Source: Paraimprobicoccus trichonymphae (GTDB lineage Bacteria; Bacillota; Clostridia; Oscillospirales; Acutalibacteraceae). From it: 64,000 bases of DNA. Made by a program: the position numbers and the translations under genes. The DNA is taken from the NCBI GenBank assembly GCA_036322875.1, contig AP027925.1:1-64000 (forward strand), in the 5' to 3' direction. Shown in pieces: positions 1-8,587 of the stretch. The notes beneath the pieces were generated by a model. That model did not search any database. It was given only the letters and a program-made list of their open reading frames with translations, and was not told the DNA's origin. Position 1 is the first letter of the stretch. Each line of letters starts with the position of its first letter.

Positions 1-18
1 AATTTAGGAGGATAAAAT

Positions 19-468
19 ATGGTTAAATTTGTTAACGAAATGAACACCAGTTTTCTTAGTAAATCTAATAATGAAAGCTTCGCAAGAGTTGTTGTTTCAG
101 CCTTTATTGCTCAATTAGACCCTACTATAGATGAATTAACAGACATAAAAACAGCCGTTTCTGAGGCGGTAACTAATAGCATAGTTCATGGATATAAGTC
201 TGAAATTGGTATCATTTACATAAATTCTAGAATATATGAAAACGGGAAAATTTTAGTAAAAATTAGAGATAAAGGCTGTGGCATAAAAGATATAAGTCAA
301 GCCATGGAACCTTTATTTACAACGGGTGGCAGTGAGCGCTCTGGATTAGGTTTTGCAGTTATGCAAAGTTTTATGGATAAGATTAAAGTTAATTCTAAAA
401 TTAATAAAGGCACTGCAGTAATTCTTGAGAAATATATAATTCGAAGAAATATCTGTAAAAATGACTAA
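19..468 (+). CDS. spoIIAB: Anti-sigma F factor SpoIIAB (serine kinase)
   Basis: This is a GHKL-type ATP-binding protein of 149 aa. In sporulating Firmicutes it holds sigma F inactive and phosphorylates SpoIIAA before forespore commitment. The visible motifs are the N-box (residues 49-58, EAVTNSIVHG), the G1 box DKGCG (84-88) and the glycine-rich lid GGSERSGLG (103-111). The N-terminal stretch NESFARVVV and AQLDPT matches the Bacillus protein closely. An AGGAGG at 6-11 sits seven bases before the ATG. The gene overlaps sigF by 8 bases, as expected for the spoIIA operon; spoIIAA would lie just outside the window. The C-terminal tail after residue 140 is slightly longer than in Bacillus. Confidence 0.95.
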   Translation: MVKFVNEMNTSFLSKSNNESFARVVVSAFIAQLDPTIDELTDIKTAVSEAVTNSIVHGYKSEIGIIYINSRIYENGKILVKIRDKGCGIKDISQAMEPLFTTGGSERSGLGFAVMQSFMDKIKVNSKINKGTAVILEKYIIRRNICKND

Positions 469-1096
469 TAAAAAAGTAGTAGAAGAAAATTTAAATTTGG
501 TACACCTTTGTGCTAAGAGATTTAGGTCATCTGGATTTGAGTATGACGACATTTTTCAATGTGGTTGTATGGGACTAGTTAAAGCTGTAAATTCTTTTGA
601 CAAATCTAAAAATTTTAAACTTTCTAGTTATGCTGTTCCATATATTTTAGGCGAAATAAAACAGCTGTTTAGAAATAGTAATTATTTAAAAGTAAGTCGA
701 GATGTAAAAAGTTTATCTTTCAAAATGAAAAAAGAAAGTGAAAGATTTTTTTCAATTAACGACAGAACACCGACAATTAAAGAGCTTTCTGAATTTTTAA
801 ACGTAACAGCTGAACAAGTTATAGAATCTTTGGAATTTTCCAAAAATTCAAATATTATTAGTAAAGAAAGTATAAGTTTAAATATATCTGTAAATTTTGA
901 AGAAGAAAAAATTATTTCTAAGATATTAATCTCAAATTTGTTTAAAAATTTAGCAAAACAAGATAAAATTTTGATATACTTAAGGTTTTCTAAAAATTTA
1001 ACCCAAAGCAAAATTGCTAAAATCATGAAAAAACCACAGACTTGGGTTTCCAGAAGAGAAAAAAGTTTAGTATCTGAACTGAAAAAAAACCCCTAA
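461..1096 (+). CDS. sigF: RNA polymerase sporulation sigma factor SigF
   Basis: This 211 aa sigma-70 family protein is the forespore-specific sigma factor, by family and by its position directly behind spoIIAB. Region 2 is visible around residues 10-75 (NLNLVHLCAKRF, YDDIFQCGCMGLVKAV, YAVPYILGEIKQ). A shortened region 3 follows, and a region 4 helix-turn-helix lies at the C-terminus (LTQSKIAKIMKKPQTWVSRRE). It is a little shorter and more lysine-rich than free-living relatives (about 235-255 aa), consistent with AT-biased drift. The start overlaps the end of spoIIAB, indicating translational coupling. No clear terminator follows the stop. Confidence 0.93.
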   Translation: MTNKKVVEENLNLVHLCAKRFRSSGFEYDDIFQCGCMGLVKAVNSFDKSKNFKLSSYAVPYILGEIKQLFRNSNYLKVSRDVKSLSFKMKKESERFFSINDRTPTIKELSEFLNVTAEQVIESLEFSKNSNIISKESISLNISVNFEEEKIISKILISNLFKNLAKQDKILIYLRFSKNLTQSKIAKIMKKPQTWVSRREKSLVSELKKNP

Positions 1097-1179
1097 CGTG
1101 TTTATTGAAAAACTCAAACGAAAACTATTCACTGATTGTTCGGCAAACATTTAAATAAGCATAAGAAGTTGCTCATAAT

Positions 1180-1875
1180 TTAACAAAATCTATTTTTTAC
1201 CAAATCTACTAGTTCACAAGAAACACCACATGACAATATATAATTTTCAAAATTTTTGTACTTTTCAAAAATATAGTCAATTGCAGGTGTTATATACTCA
1301 GGAAGAGACTGGTAAAGTTCCAATCTATATTTTTCAATACCTTCTTTAACATCCTCTTTGTTTTTTATGAGACCATAAGTTATTTTATAATCATTCACAA
1401 TATCTTCTTTACTTACATTTACCAATCCTAATAAAATCATGGCCAAAAGTCCTGTTCTGTCTTTACCATTTGTACAATGAAATAAAACAGCACCACCACT
1501 CGAAGTAGCTACTTTTTCAAAAAGCTCTTTTATTATTTGTTTTTCTTCCAGCATTAATATATACAAAGTATGAAATTCAATTTTTCCTTTTATTAACTTT
1601 GCCATTTCGTCGTCAGGGATTGAAAAATGTATATTATAATATTTTATACCTTCAATTTCTGTTAATTTATCTGGTGCTTCTTCAATTTCCATAAGATTTC
1701 GTAAATCTATAACAGTTCTTAAGTTATGTTCTTCTCTTAATTTTTTTATATCGTAATCTGTTAACTTGTTTGTGTTATCTGAACGAAAAAATATATTGCG
1801 TTTTGTTATTTTTCCATCAAAAGTTTTATAGCCACCTAAGTCTCTTGTGTTTTTTGTACCACTTAATTCTATCAT
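1180..1875 (-). CDS. Tyrosine/serine phosphatase family protein (Y_phosphatase3 type)
   Basis: A 231 aa cysteine phosphatase. The N-terminus carries the family signature GTKNTRDLGGY, followed by FRSDNTNKLTDYD, and the catalytic P-loop reads HCTNGKDRTG (Cys nucleophile, Arg closing the loop). Such proteins dephosphorylate tyrosine or other phosphoesters; the substrate here cannot be told. I place the start at 1875 because an AGGAAGAGGATT sequence directly precedes that ATG. A longer reading to 1935 adds 20 residues without family similarity. It is convergent with sigF and stands alone. The catalytic loop is intact, so the gene looks functional. Confidence 0.85.
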   Translation of the reverse strand: MIELSGTKNTRDLGGYKTFDGKITKRNIFFRSDNTNKLTDYDIKKLREEHNLRTVIDLRNLMEIEEAPDKLTEIEGIKYYNIHFSIPDDEMAKLIKGKIEFHTLYILMLEEKQIIKELFEKVATSSGGAVLFHCTNGKDRTGLLAMILLGLVNVSKEDIVNDYKITYGLIKNKEDVKEGIEKYRLELYQSLPEYITPAIDYIFEKYKNFENYILSCGVSCELVDLVKNRFC

Positions 1876-1935
1876 AATCCTCTTCCTTTCAATTAAATTT
1901 TGAATTCCAACCAAGCAAAAAAGCTTATCAAACAA

Positions 1936-2288
1936 GTGAGTCCCTCATGATTAAAGCCAAGAACAATCGCCCTTATAAATTTCCTGCTTCGCAAATTTCG
2001 TAACCCCACAACGCTTATTTCGATAGTCTGTACCGTGCTATTTTACGCCTTTAAGCTTTAAAATCACATTTTAACCTTTTTTCAGGATATTCTTTGTAGC
2101 ACTATACATATTAACAAATTTATTTTATTTATACAAGCAAAAAAAATTTGCATTAAATTTTATCGTCACTAAACTCGTGACTGAATTCATAACACAGTGC
2201 GTTAACTTATTATTTAAAAGCGCTTTCCTTCCGTGAAATTATAGTATTCCTATTATTTACATAAGTTATATGAATTTTTGTATTAGAC
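1936..2288. other. Intergenic spacer without a recognisable gene
   Basis: About 350 bases between the phosphatase and the IS element. Short open frames are broken everywhere. A small hairpin GTCAC/GTGAC is visible near 2165-2181. No convincing promoter or RNA gene was found. Confidence 0.5.
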
Positions 2289-3129
2289 CTGTCCTAAAAC
2301 TTTAAAATATGCTAAAATTTTAGAAAGGACAATAAAAATAGAATTGAAAAATTACCAGAAACAAAATATTTAGTAACATTCGGAATAAGAAAACCAACAT
2401 TTGAAGCAATACACGCGATCCTCTAAAGCGCATACAAGGAGATGCGCAAAAAGGCAGTAGATCGCGAAAATTGAGTGTTTTGGATGTGCTAATTATTATG
2501 CTTGGATATTTACCACGATTATCGCACAATGGAAAATTTGGGCTTTGATTATGGTGTATCTAAAACAACGAATTTCCGAGGCTGTTGCATAGGTCGAACA
2601 AACTTTAATCAAAGATGGAACATTTTCATTGCCGTCAAAACGCGAATTAATCAAGGAAAACACCACGCGATAATTGATGTTATAGAATGCGAAACCGAAC
2701 GTCCAAAATATGGACAAAAAGCTTCATATCTGGGTAAAAAAAAGACACACAATAAAATAACAAATAGTCATAAACGGCGACACAAAACGTATTTATGAAG
2801 AAAAAGGTTCTGTGCATGATTTGGAAATTTTTAAGCGCAGCAAATTTCATTTGTTGAAAGATATTTTATTTATTGGCGACAAAGGATATCAGGATTTAAA
2901 ACTCTACCATTCAAACAGTTTGACGCCGTATAAAAAGCCGAAAAACGGCGAACTTACTGACGGTTTAATTCACAAATTTCAAGTTACAGAATTTGCATCT
3001 AACACGTAAATCGTCGTATTAAACTCTTCAAAATTCTTCAACAACGTTATCGCAACAAACAAAAAAACACTTATTAAAAATTTCTCTAATTTCGGCTATT
3101 TATAACTATGAATTGAGGTTTTAGGACAG
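2289..3129 (+). mobile_element. Degenerate IS5-like insertion sequence with intact terminal repeats
   Basis: The 841-base element is bounded by perfect 12-base inverted repeats, CTGTCCTAAAAC at 2289-2300 and its complement at 3118-3129. The interior codes on the plus strand for an HTH_4 plus DDE_4 type transposase in several frames. The left end is repeated, truncated, at about 58289-58377, so the family was once active here. It cannot move by itself because the transposase is broken. Confidence 0.85.
2334..3117 (+). pseudogene. IS5-family transposase, frameshifted
   Basis: Conceptual stitching of frames gives a complete transposase. The N-terminal part includes KLSVLDVLIIMLGYL, then HDYRTMENLGFDYGVSKTT (HTH_4), then a catalytic-domain stretch with LFIGDKGYQDL and TPYKKPKNGEL. 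The C-terminal end includes NRRIKLFKILQQRYRN. The longest open pieces are 2502-2798 and 2812-3009. At least four frame changes separate the pieces, with a stop near 2427. It is a dead gene; the similarity to the IS5/ISL2-type DDE_Tnp_4 family rests on the order of motifs, not on a search. Confidence 0.8.
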
Positions 3130-3531
3130 ATATATTGAAGCCGTTTTTTCAATTGCTTGTTTTTCGCGCCGAGATAAACTTTTATATACGTGAAGTTATT
3201 CCTGTTTTTAGCAAATTTATACCGATTTTTTGTCCATTTGTTCAATTTTGTATAAAAATTATTTGCAATTTTCCCCAAAATTTCGTTATTTGCCAATCGC
3301 AAGTACAAAAAATGTTCAAAACTTCTAAATTGTGCTTTCTTTTTAGATTAAAATATTTTGATACACAAAAATACTAGTTGTTTTAAAAAATTGCATAAAA
3401 AATTATGTTTGTTTTACTTTTACATACCAAAATTCAATTTCAAACTATTTTTTGACATAAATCCAAAAAAATATAAATATTGATAATTAAAATAAGTTAT
3501 AGTACAATATTAAATTAGGAGGGTGATAAAA
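3130..3531. other. Spacer with probable rplN promoter
   Basis: Between the IS right end and rplN there is no gene I can support. The open frames at 3135-3377 and on the other strand are low-complexity. A TTGACA at 3452-3457 with AT-rich TATAAA-like sequence around 3473-3480 is a plausible but weak promoter for rplN. Confidence 0.4.
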
Positions 3532-3900
3532 TTGATACAACCACAAACTAAATTAAAAGTTGCTGATAACACTGGAGCAAAAGAAATGATGTGTATCAAG
3601 GTATTGGGAGGAACTAGGAAAAGATTTGCTAAAATTGGTGACATAATAGTTGCAGCTGTAAAAAAAGCAATACCTAATGGAACTATAAAAAAAAGTGATG
3701 TTGTAAAAGCTGTAGTTGTTAGAACTAAATCTGCAACTCGTAGGTCAGATGGTTCTTATATAAGATTTGATGAGAATGCTGCAGTAATTATAAAAAATGA
3801 TAAAACACCGGTTGGCACGCGTATTTTTGGACCTGTAGCAAGAGAACTAAGAGACAAAAATTATTTAAAAATAGTAAGTCTTGCACCAGAAACTTTATAA
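3532..3900 (+). CDS. rplN: 50S ribosomal protein L14
   Basis: A complete uL14 of 122 aa that binds 23S rRNA and contacts the 30S subunit. Family signatures are plain: TKLKVADNTGAKE near the start, KVLGGTRKRFAKIGD, VVVRTKSATRRSDGSYIRFD, and GTRIFGPVARELR at the end. The start is taken as TTG 3532, which gives the universal IQPQT-type N-terminus and lies 8 bases after AGGAGGG (3517-3523). A GTG at 3523 would overlap that Shine-Dalgarno. The gene normally sits in the spc operon between rpsQ and rplX; here both neighbours are absent, so it is a detached copy. Confidence 0.97.
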   Translation: MIQPQTKLKVADNTGAKEMMCIKVLGGTRKRFAKIGDIIVAAVKKAIPNGTIKKSDVVKAVVVRTKSATRRSDGSYIRFDENAAVIIKNDKTPVGTRIFGPVARELRDKNYLKIVSLAPETL

Positions 3901-3915
3901 AAAAAGGTGAGAAAA

Positions 3916-4075
3916 CTGCTAAATTTTAATTTGATCATATGAGTCGCTCCAAAATACTAAAAAATTTTGACAAAAAAAATAAATTGCTAACATCAAATAA
4001 ACACCACGGGACTCACGAAAATTAATGTTCGAAATGGAATGGAACTTGTGTAAAATAGGTAACCACAAAAAGTGC
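3916..4075 (+). repeat. Dispersed composite repeat (copy 1)
   Basis: The left part (CTGCTAAATTTTAATTTG and GAGTCGCTCC) and the right part (AAACACCACGGGACTCACG, then GAAATGGAATGGAACTTG) recur together, in the same order, at 55470-55625 and 16460-16665 on the opposite strand, and partially elsewhere. The copies are diverged. It is not coding in a consistent frame. It may be the remains of IS605-type tnpB right ends, which is inference. Confidence 0.6.
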
Positions 4076-4130
4076 AAAACCGGAAGTATGTTTAGCATTT
4101 AGCCAGGTATAGTGATCAAAAGGAGTATAT

Positions 4131-4808
4131 TTGTTAAAAACCAAAAAATTATTAGATTTATCAAAAACTATAGCATATGATCTGTTATTAAAAACTGAAT
4201 ATCCGTGGGAAATTCTTTATAGTATAAGAGATTTTATTTTAGAATTAGGACGATCTCTCAGTCCAAATGAGTATTTTAGTTTGGACAAAGATATTTGGAT
4301 TTCAAAGGATGTTTATATCGAAAAAAGTGCTAAAATTCTTGGACCTGTTATTATACAAAAAAACACTGAAATTAGGAATTGTGCTTTTATTCGTGGTAAT
4401 ACGATTATAGGAGAAAATGTTGTTGTTGGAAATTCCACAGAAATAAAAAATTCAATTTTATTTAATGACACGCAGGTTCCTCATTTTAATTATATCGGAG
4501 ATTCAGTTTTAGGTTATAAATCTCATTTAGGTGCCGGTGTGATAATTTCGAATATAAAATCTGATAAATCTGATATTAGTATTAATTTTTTGGACAAAAA
4601 AATAAACACTAAATTAAAAAAATTTGGTGCCATTATAGGGGATTATTCTGAAATAGGCTGTAATACTGTTTTAAATCCAGGAACTGTAATTTCAAAAAAC
4701 TGTACTGTTTATCCTTTGAGCATGGTTCGTAAGTTTTTACCAGAAAATAGTATATTTAAATCTGAAAATAAAATATTTAAAAAAATAACTGTATATTGTT
4801 ATGATTAA
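4131..4808 (+). CDS. Left-handed beta-helix (hexapeptide repeat) protein, UDP-GlcNAc pyrophosphorylase-like
   Basis: A 225 aa protein with repeated hexapeptide turns (I-G-E-N-V-V, I-R-G-N-T-I, L-G-A-G-V-I, I-G-D-Y-S-E-I-G) covering roughly residues 55-205. The N-terminal 50 residues are helical and contain PWEILYSIRDFI. This architecture matches clostridial proteins annotated as the beta-helix portion of GlmU-like or sugar-nucleotide acyl/acetyltransferases. There is no nucleotidyltransferase domain, so it is not a full GlmU. It starts at TTG 4131, with AGGAG at 4121-4125. The substrate is unknown. Confidence 0.75.
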   Translation: MLKTKKLLDLSKTIAYDLLLKTEYPWEILYSIRDFILELGRSLSPNEYFSLDKDIWISKDVYIEKSAKILGPVIIQKNTEIRNCAFIRGNTIIGENVVVGNSTEIKNSILFNDTQVPHFNYIGDSVLGYKSHLGAGVIISNIKSDKSDISINFLDKKINTKLKKFGAIIGDYSEIGCNTVLNPGTVISKNCTVYPLSMVRKFLPENSIFKSENKIFKKITVYCYD

Positions 4809-6064
4809 TGTTTTGTGACGACTTTTTATCAATACAAAGAATAGATGATCAAACCAGATCAAATAAAAAATTTGTTTGACAATGATGCCTGAAGTATTCA
4901 ATTTTATAATGTTCTTTTAAAAAATATATAAAATTTAGCAAAAATTTTTTCCACTAACATTTTAATCACACTTTTAAAAATTTTTGCGTTTTTTTCGAAA
5001 TTTTTAATTTTTATGTAATTTTTCTCTAGATCCTGTTTACACTAGATAAAAAATCAAGTATAAATGCCAAATATATAAACTTTAATGAACATAATATCAA
5101 GTTTTTCATAACGAATAAAAAATACATTTAAATTGTTTAATCCTGAGAAAAATTCGTTCAATTTCGTTCCTGCTTTTATATAAAATTTTGTTATATTTCT
5201 AAGAATTTTTTCGATTCGATCTTGGTGGAATAATCTGTATGAAATTCAGTGTTTTATTCAATTCGCAAATTTCATCGCCTTCTTATGCTTTATCCATAAG
5301 TAAATATTTCATTTTACCGAGTGTTTTTAAAAGCGCCAGCTGCATACGAATGAACTTTTACGAACGTTGAATTCAAACCAAAAACTTTCTTTTTCATAGA
5401 AATCACTCCGGCTTTTTATGTGCACCGCCGTCGATTTACTCTCGTGTAGATCTTTTACCAATTATCTTCGGTGGATTTTTATTTACAGCACGCATGTAAA
5501 AACGTATTTAATACTTCTAAATTGCAGCGGTCGGGAATAAATATTTAACTTTTTTGTAAATTTTAATTGTTATTTCCATAATTATAATTATAACACATAA
5601 TTATTTTGTGTGAATAGGCTCTAGCACATTTAAATCGTGTATCTGAATAACCAACTAATTATCTGAATAATACATTTTAGAAAGTTAATGTGTAAAACAC
5701 CTTTTTAATATCTTTTCATTAAGAGAGAAACAAAAGAAAGAGTAACTATTTGATGTGTAGAGTGTAACTTAAGTTCATAGTTTTTTCAAAATTTCGTCAC
5801 TTGTTTTTGCTTTATTGCAAACTAAAACTATTAATTGTACTATTCTAGAATAGTAAAGTGTACTGACCCCCTATCCTAAAACCCAAGCTCAAAGTTGTAA
5901 ATACCTTAAATTAAAGAAATGTAAAGTAAATGTTTTTTTATTTATTACAATAGCGATATTGCAAAATTTTGAATCGTTCTATACGTTGATAAATTTGAAT
6001 TTAGTATAAAAAAATTGGTAAACTAATATAATTTGTGTAATACTTTTCTTGAGGGGTTTTTTTA
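4809..6064. other. 1.25 kb decayed spacer
   Basis: No intact gene. The middle (about 5140-5475, minus strand) holds the remains of an IS5-type transposase listed separately. The right end (6000-6064) should contain the promoter of ptsH, but no clean pair of boxes stands out. The rest is AT-rich and unassignable. Confidence 0.6.
5140..5475 (-). pseudogene. IS5/IS427-type transposase remnant
   Basis: Read on the minus strand in shifting frames, the order of motifs resembles the second half of an IS5-group transposase: an IIGKRSTR-like stretch, FVKVHSYAAGAF, a MDKA/GDEICELN segment, then IPPRSNRKNS and RNEIERFFS-like residues. Frames change at least four times and stops are frequent. It is a different lineage from the element at 2289-3129. 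No terminal repeats were recognised. Confidence 0.55.
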
Positions 6065-6331
6065 ATGTCGAAAATTGAACATGTAATAACGAATCCAGAT
6101 GGGATGCATGCAAGACCTGCAGGTATTTTAGCAGGTCTGTGTGTCAAGTACAAATCAGATATAAAAATAATAAAAGGCGAAAAATCTGTGAATGCAAAAA
6201 GTTTATTAGATATCATGGGTTTGTGCATAAAAAATGAAGATAAAATTATAATAGAAATAAGTGGAGATGATGAATTAAAAGCAAAAATTGAAATTCAAAA
6301 GTTATTAAATGAAAATGGGGATAAATTTTGA
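6065..6331 (+). CDS. ptsH: Phosphocarrier protein HPr
   Basis: An 88 aa PTS phosphocarrier. The active-site His15 lies in GMHARPAG and the regulatory Ser46 in NAKSLLDIMGL. HPr accepts phosphate from enzyme I and passes it to sugar-specific EIIA domains; the kept Ser46 suggests HPr kinase and CcpA control may remain. The ATG is preceded by TTGAGGGG. It overlaps ptsI by four bases (TTGA), so the two are co-translated. No sugar-specific EII gene is in the window. Confidence 0.96.
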   Translation: MSKIEHVITNPDGMHARPAGILAGLCVKYKSDIKIIKGEKSVNAKSLLDIMGLCIKNEDKIIIEISGDDELKAKIEIQKLLNENGDKF

Positions 6332-7995
6332 AAATATTTAAAGGCAAAAGTGTAGTAAAAGGAATAGCTTTTGGAAAAATTTTAATAAAAACTGAAAATA
6401 TTAAAACTCCAAAAAAGTGCGAAATAAGTGATATAAATTCAGAAATAAAGAAATTTGAGGAATCACAAAATTTATCTGAAAAAAAACTTGAAGTTTTATA
6501 CAAAACTACAATCGAAAAAATTGACGAAGAAAGTGCCATGATTTTTCAAATTCATAAAATGATTATAAGGGACGTTAGTTTTGTTGAAAATATTTTAAAT
6601 ATAATAAGAAAAGAAAAAATAAATTTTGAATATGCAGTTTTTTTGGTTTGTCAAAAATATATTAAAAAATTTTCTGAACTAGATGATGAGTGTATAGGAA
6701 GTAGAGTTTCTGACATAATAGATATTTATAATTTGATTATTAATAATTCGGAAAATATTTCGAGAGAACAAAAAAATCCAAATAAAGATTTTTTTGTGTT
6801 AGTTTCAGAAGAATTTACTCCTAGTGAGGTTGCCACTATAGATAGAAACATTGTTAGTGGTATTTTGATGTTTTCAGGTTCTGAAAATTCACATGCTTGC
6901 ATTTTAGCAAAAGCTTTAAATATACCAACTATTATAGACTTAGGAGAAGTTTTAAAAGAAAGATATAATAATCACAAAATTGTTCTAGATGGTTTTTCTG
7001 GAAAAGTTTATATCAGCCCTGATATTACGAGCATAAGAAGATTAACAAGAAAACTTGAGTTATGCGATCAGCATACTGATTTGTTGAAAAATTTAAAAAA
7101 CAAAGAAAATATAACTAAAGATGGGCAAAAAATAGAAATTTGCGCAAATATCGGAAGCGTAGCTGAATTAGGTTTAGTTATTGATAATGATGCAGATGGT
7201 ATAGGTCTATTCAGAAGTGAATTTTTGTATTTAAAAAGAAAAAATTATCCTTCTGAAGAAGAACAATTTAAAACTTATAAAAAAGTTTTAGAAATTATTA
7301 AAAATAAAAGAGTAATTATAAGAACTTTGGATATCGGTGCTGACAAAAAAGTTGAATACTTTAATTTGCCAGTAGAAGAAAACCCAGCCATGGGTTATAG
7401 AGCTATAAGAATTTGTCTAGAAAACACCGAAGTTTTTAAAACTCAATTAAGAGCTATATACAGGGCATCTATTTTTGGTAAAATCTCTATTTTGATACCT
7501 ATGATTATTTCGCTTGAAGAATTAATTCAAACTAAAAAAATAATACAAGAGGTAAAATTAGGTTTGAAAAATGAAAACATAGAATTTTCAGAAGATGTAG
7601 AACTTGGTGTAATGATAGAAACTCCAGCAGCAGTATTTATAAGTGATATTTTAGCTAAAGAAGTTGACTTTTTCAGCATAGGAACAAATGATCTAACTCA
7701 ATATACTTTAGCAGTAGACAGGCAAAATAACAAAATAAGCAATATGTATAATACAAAACATAAAGCTATCTTAAGAATGATAAGATTGGTTGTAGAAAAT
7801 GCCCATAAAAACAATATTTGGGTAGGAATTTGTGGTGAATTAGCTTCAGATGAAAATTTGACAGAATTCTTTTTAGCTTTAAATATAGATGAACTATCTA
7901 TGTCTTCACCTTTCATACTTGAAATAAGAAAAAAAGTCAGAGAAATTAACATAAATAATTCAAGAAAGAGAATTTTGAATAAATTTTTGGATTAA
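6328..7995 (+). CDS. ptsI: PTS enzyme I (phosphoenolpyruvate-protein phosphotransferase)
   Basis: A 555 aa enzyme I, slightly shorter than the usual 570-575. The phosphohistidine His189 sits in SGSENSHACILAKALN. The PEP-binding TIM barrel is complete: GIGLFRSEFLYL, RTLDIGADKK, NPAMGYRAIR, GVMIETPAA, SIGTNDLTQY and GICGELASD with the catalytic Cys. It starts from TTG inside the end of ptsH. It draws phosphate from PEP to drive sugar uptake, which fits the glycolytic genes elsewhere in the window. The C-terminus is intact. Confidence 0.96.
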   Translation: MKIFKGKSVVKGIAFGKILIKTENIKTPKKCEISDINSEIKKFEESQNLSEKKLEVLYKTTIEKIDEESAMIFQIHKMIIRDVSFVENILNIIRKEKINFEYAVFLVCQKYIKKFSELDDECIGSRVSDIIDIYNLIINNSENISREQKNPNKDFFVLVSEEFTPSEVATIDRNIVSGILMFSGSENSHACILAKALNIPTIIDLGEVLKERYNNHKIVLDGFSGKVYISPDITSIRRLTRKLELCDQHTDLLKNLKNKENITKDGQKIEICANIGSVAELGLVIDNDADGIGLFRSEFLYLKRKNYPSEEEQFKTYKKVLEIIKNKRVIIRTLDIGADKKVEYFNLPVEENPAMGYRAIRICLENTEVFKTQLRAIYRASIFGKISILIPMIISLEELIQTKKIIQEVKLGLKNENIEFSEDVELGVMIETPAAVFISDILAKEVDFFSIGTNDLTQYTLAVDRQNNKISNMYNTKHKAILRMIRLVVENAHKNNIWVGICGELASDENLTEFFLALNIDELSMSSPFILEIRKKVREININNSRKRILNKFLD

Positions 7996-8587
7996 AAATA
8001 TTTCAAAATTGTTAAAAATGTGTAATTTATTTATATGTTCTATTCTGAAAACAACTGTAGAAATTTTGATATTACATCTATTAAATAACGTGTAACTCAC
8101 GGGAATTAACTCTTTAAATGAAATGGAAAAATAACCATAGAGAGCGTATAATCAAAAACTTGATTGGTATTTAACCAAATAAATAGTCAAATATCAAAAT
8201 AAAGATACGGAATTTAAAAATTTGTGCTACAATGTGAAAATTTGATATGTATTTTATACAATACTTTATGCAAGGTTTTCCTCCGAATGCAGTAAATGAA
8301 ACGTTAGAAAAAAACTTCCTTAAATATAAGCATACTATGATACTAGACAAATTTGATAATGTAAAAATAATTTTTGAACGATTGCATAAATTGTCAACCA
8401 GCATGGTAGGGACTATCGGCATGCACCGTGGGTTACGAGGTCGTAAATTCGTGGGAGTAACCTATAAAGGCCCCATCGTGAAAGGTTCATGACAATAAAA
8501 AAATATGAAAATAATTTAAATGATATTAGTAAAAACACGAATAATGCTAATCAATGGTAAAATTTATAAAAACTCAGAAGTGTAAAA
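7996..8587. other. Spacer with repeat fragment and a doubtful ORF
   Basis: Contains the right half of the dispersed repeat at about 8080-8145 (GTAACTCACGGGAATTAA then GAAATGG). An 81-codon frame at 8247-8492 has no ribosome binding site and no recognisable family; it may be transposase debris. Nothing else can be supported. Confidence 0.5.

Noticed and set aside
8247..8492. 81-codon ORF that might be a transposase C-terminus
   Set aside because: The similarity to IS5 ends (FERLHKL-like) is too weak, and there is no SD.
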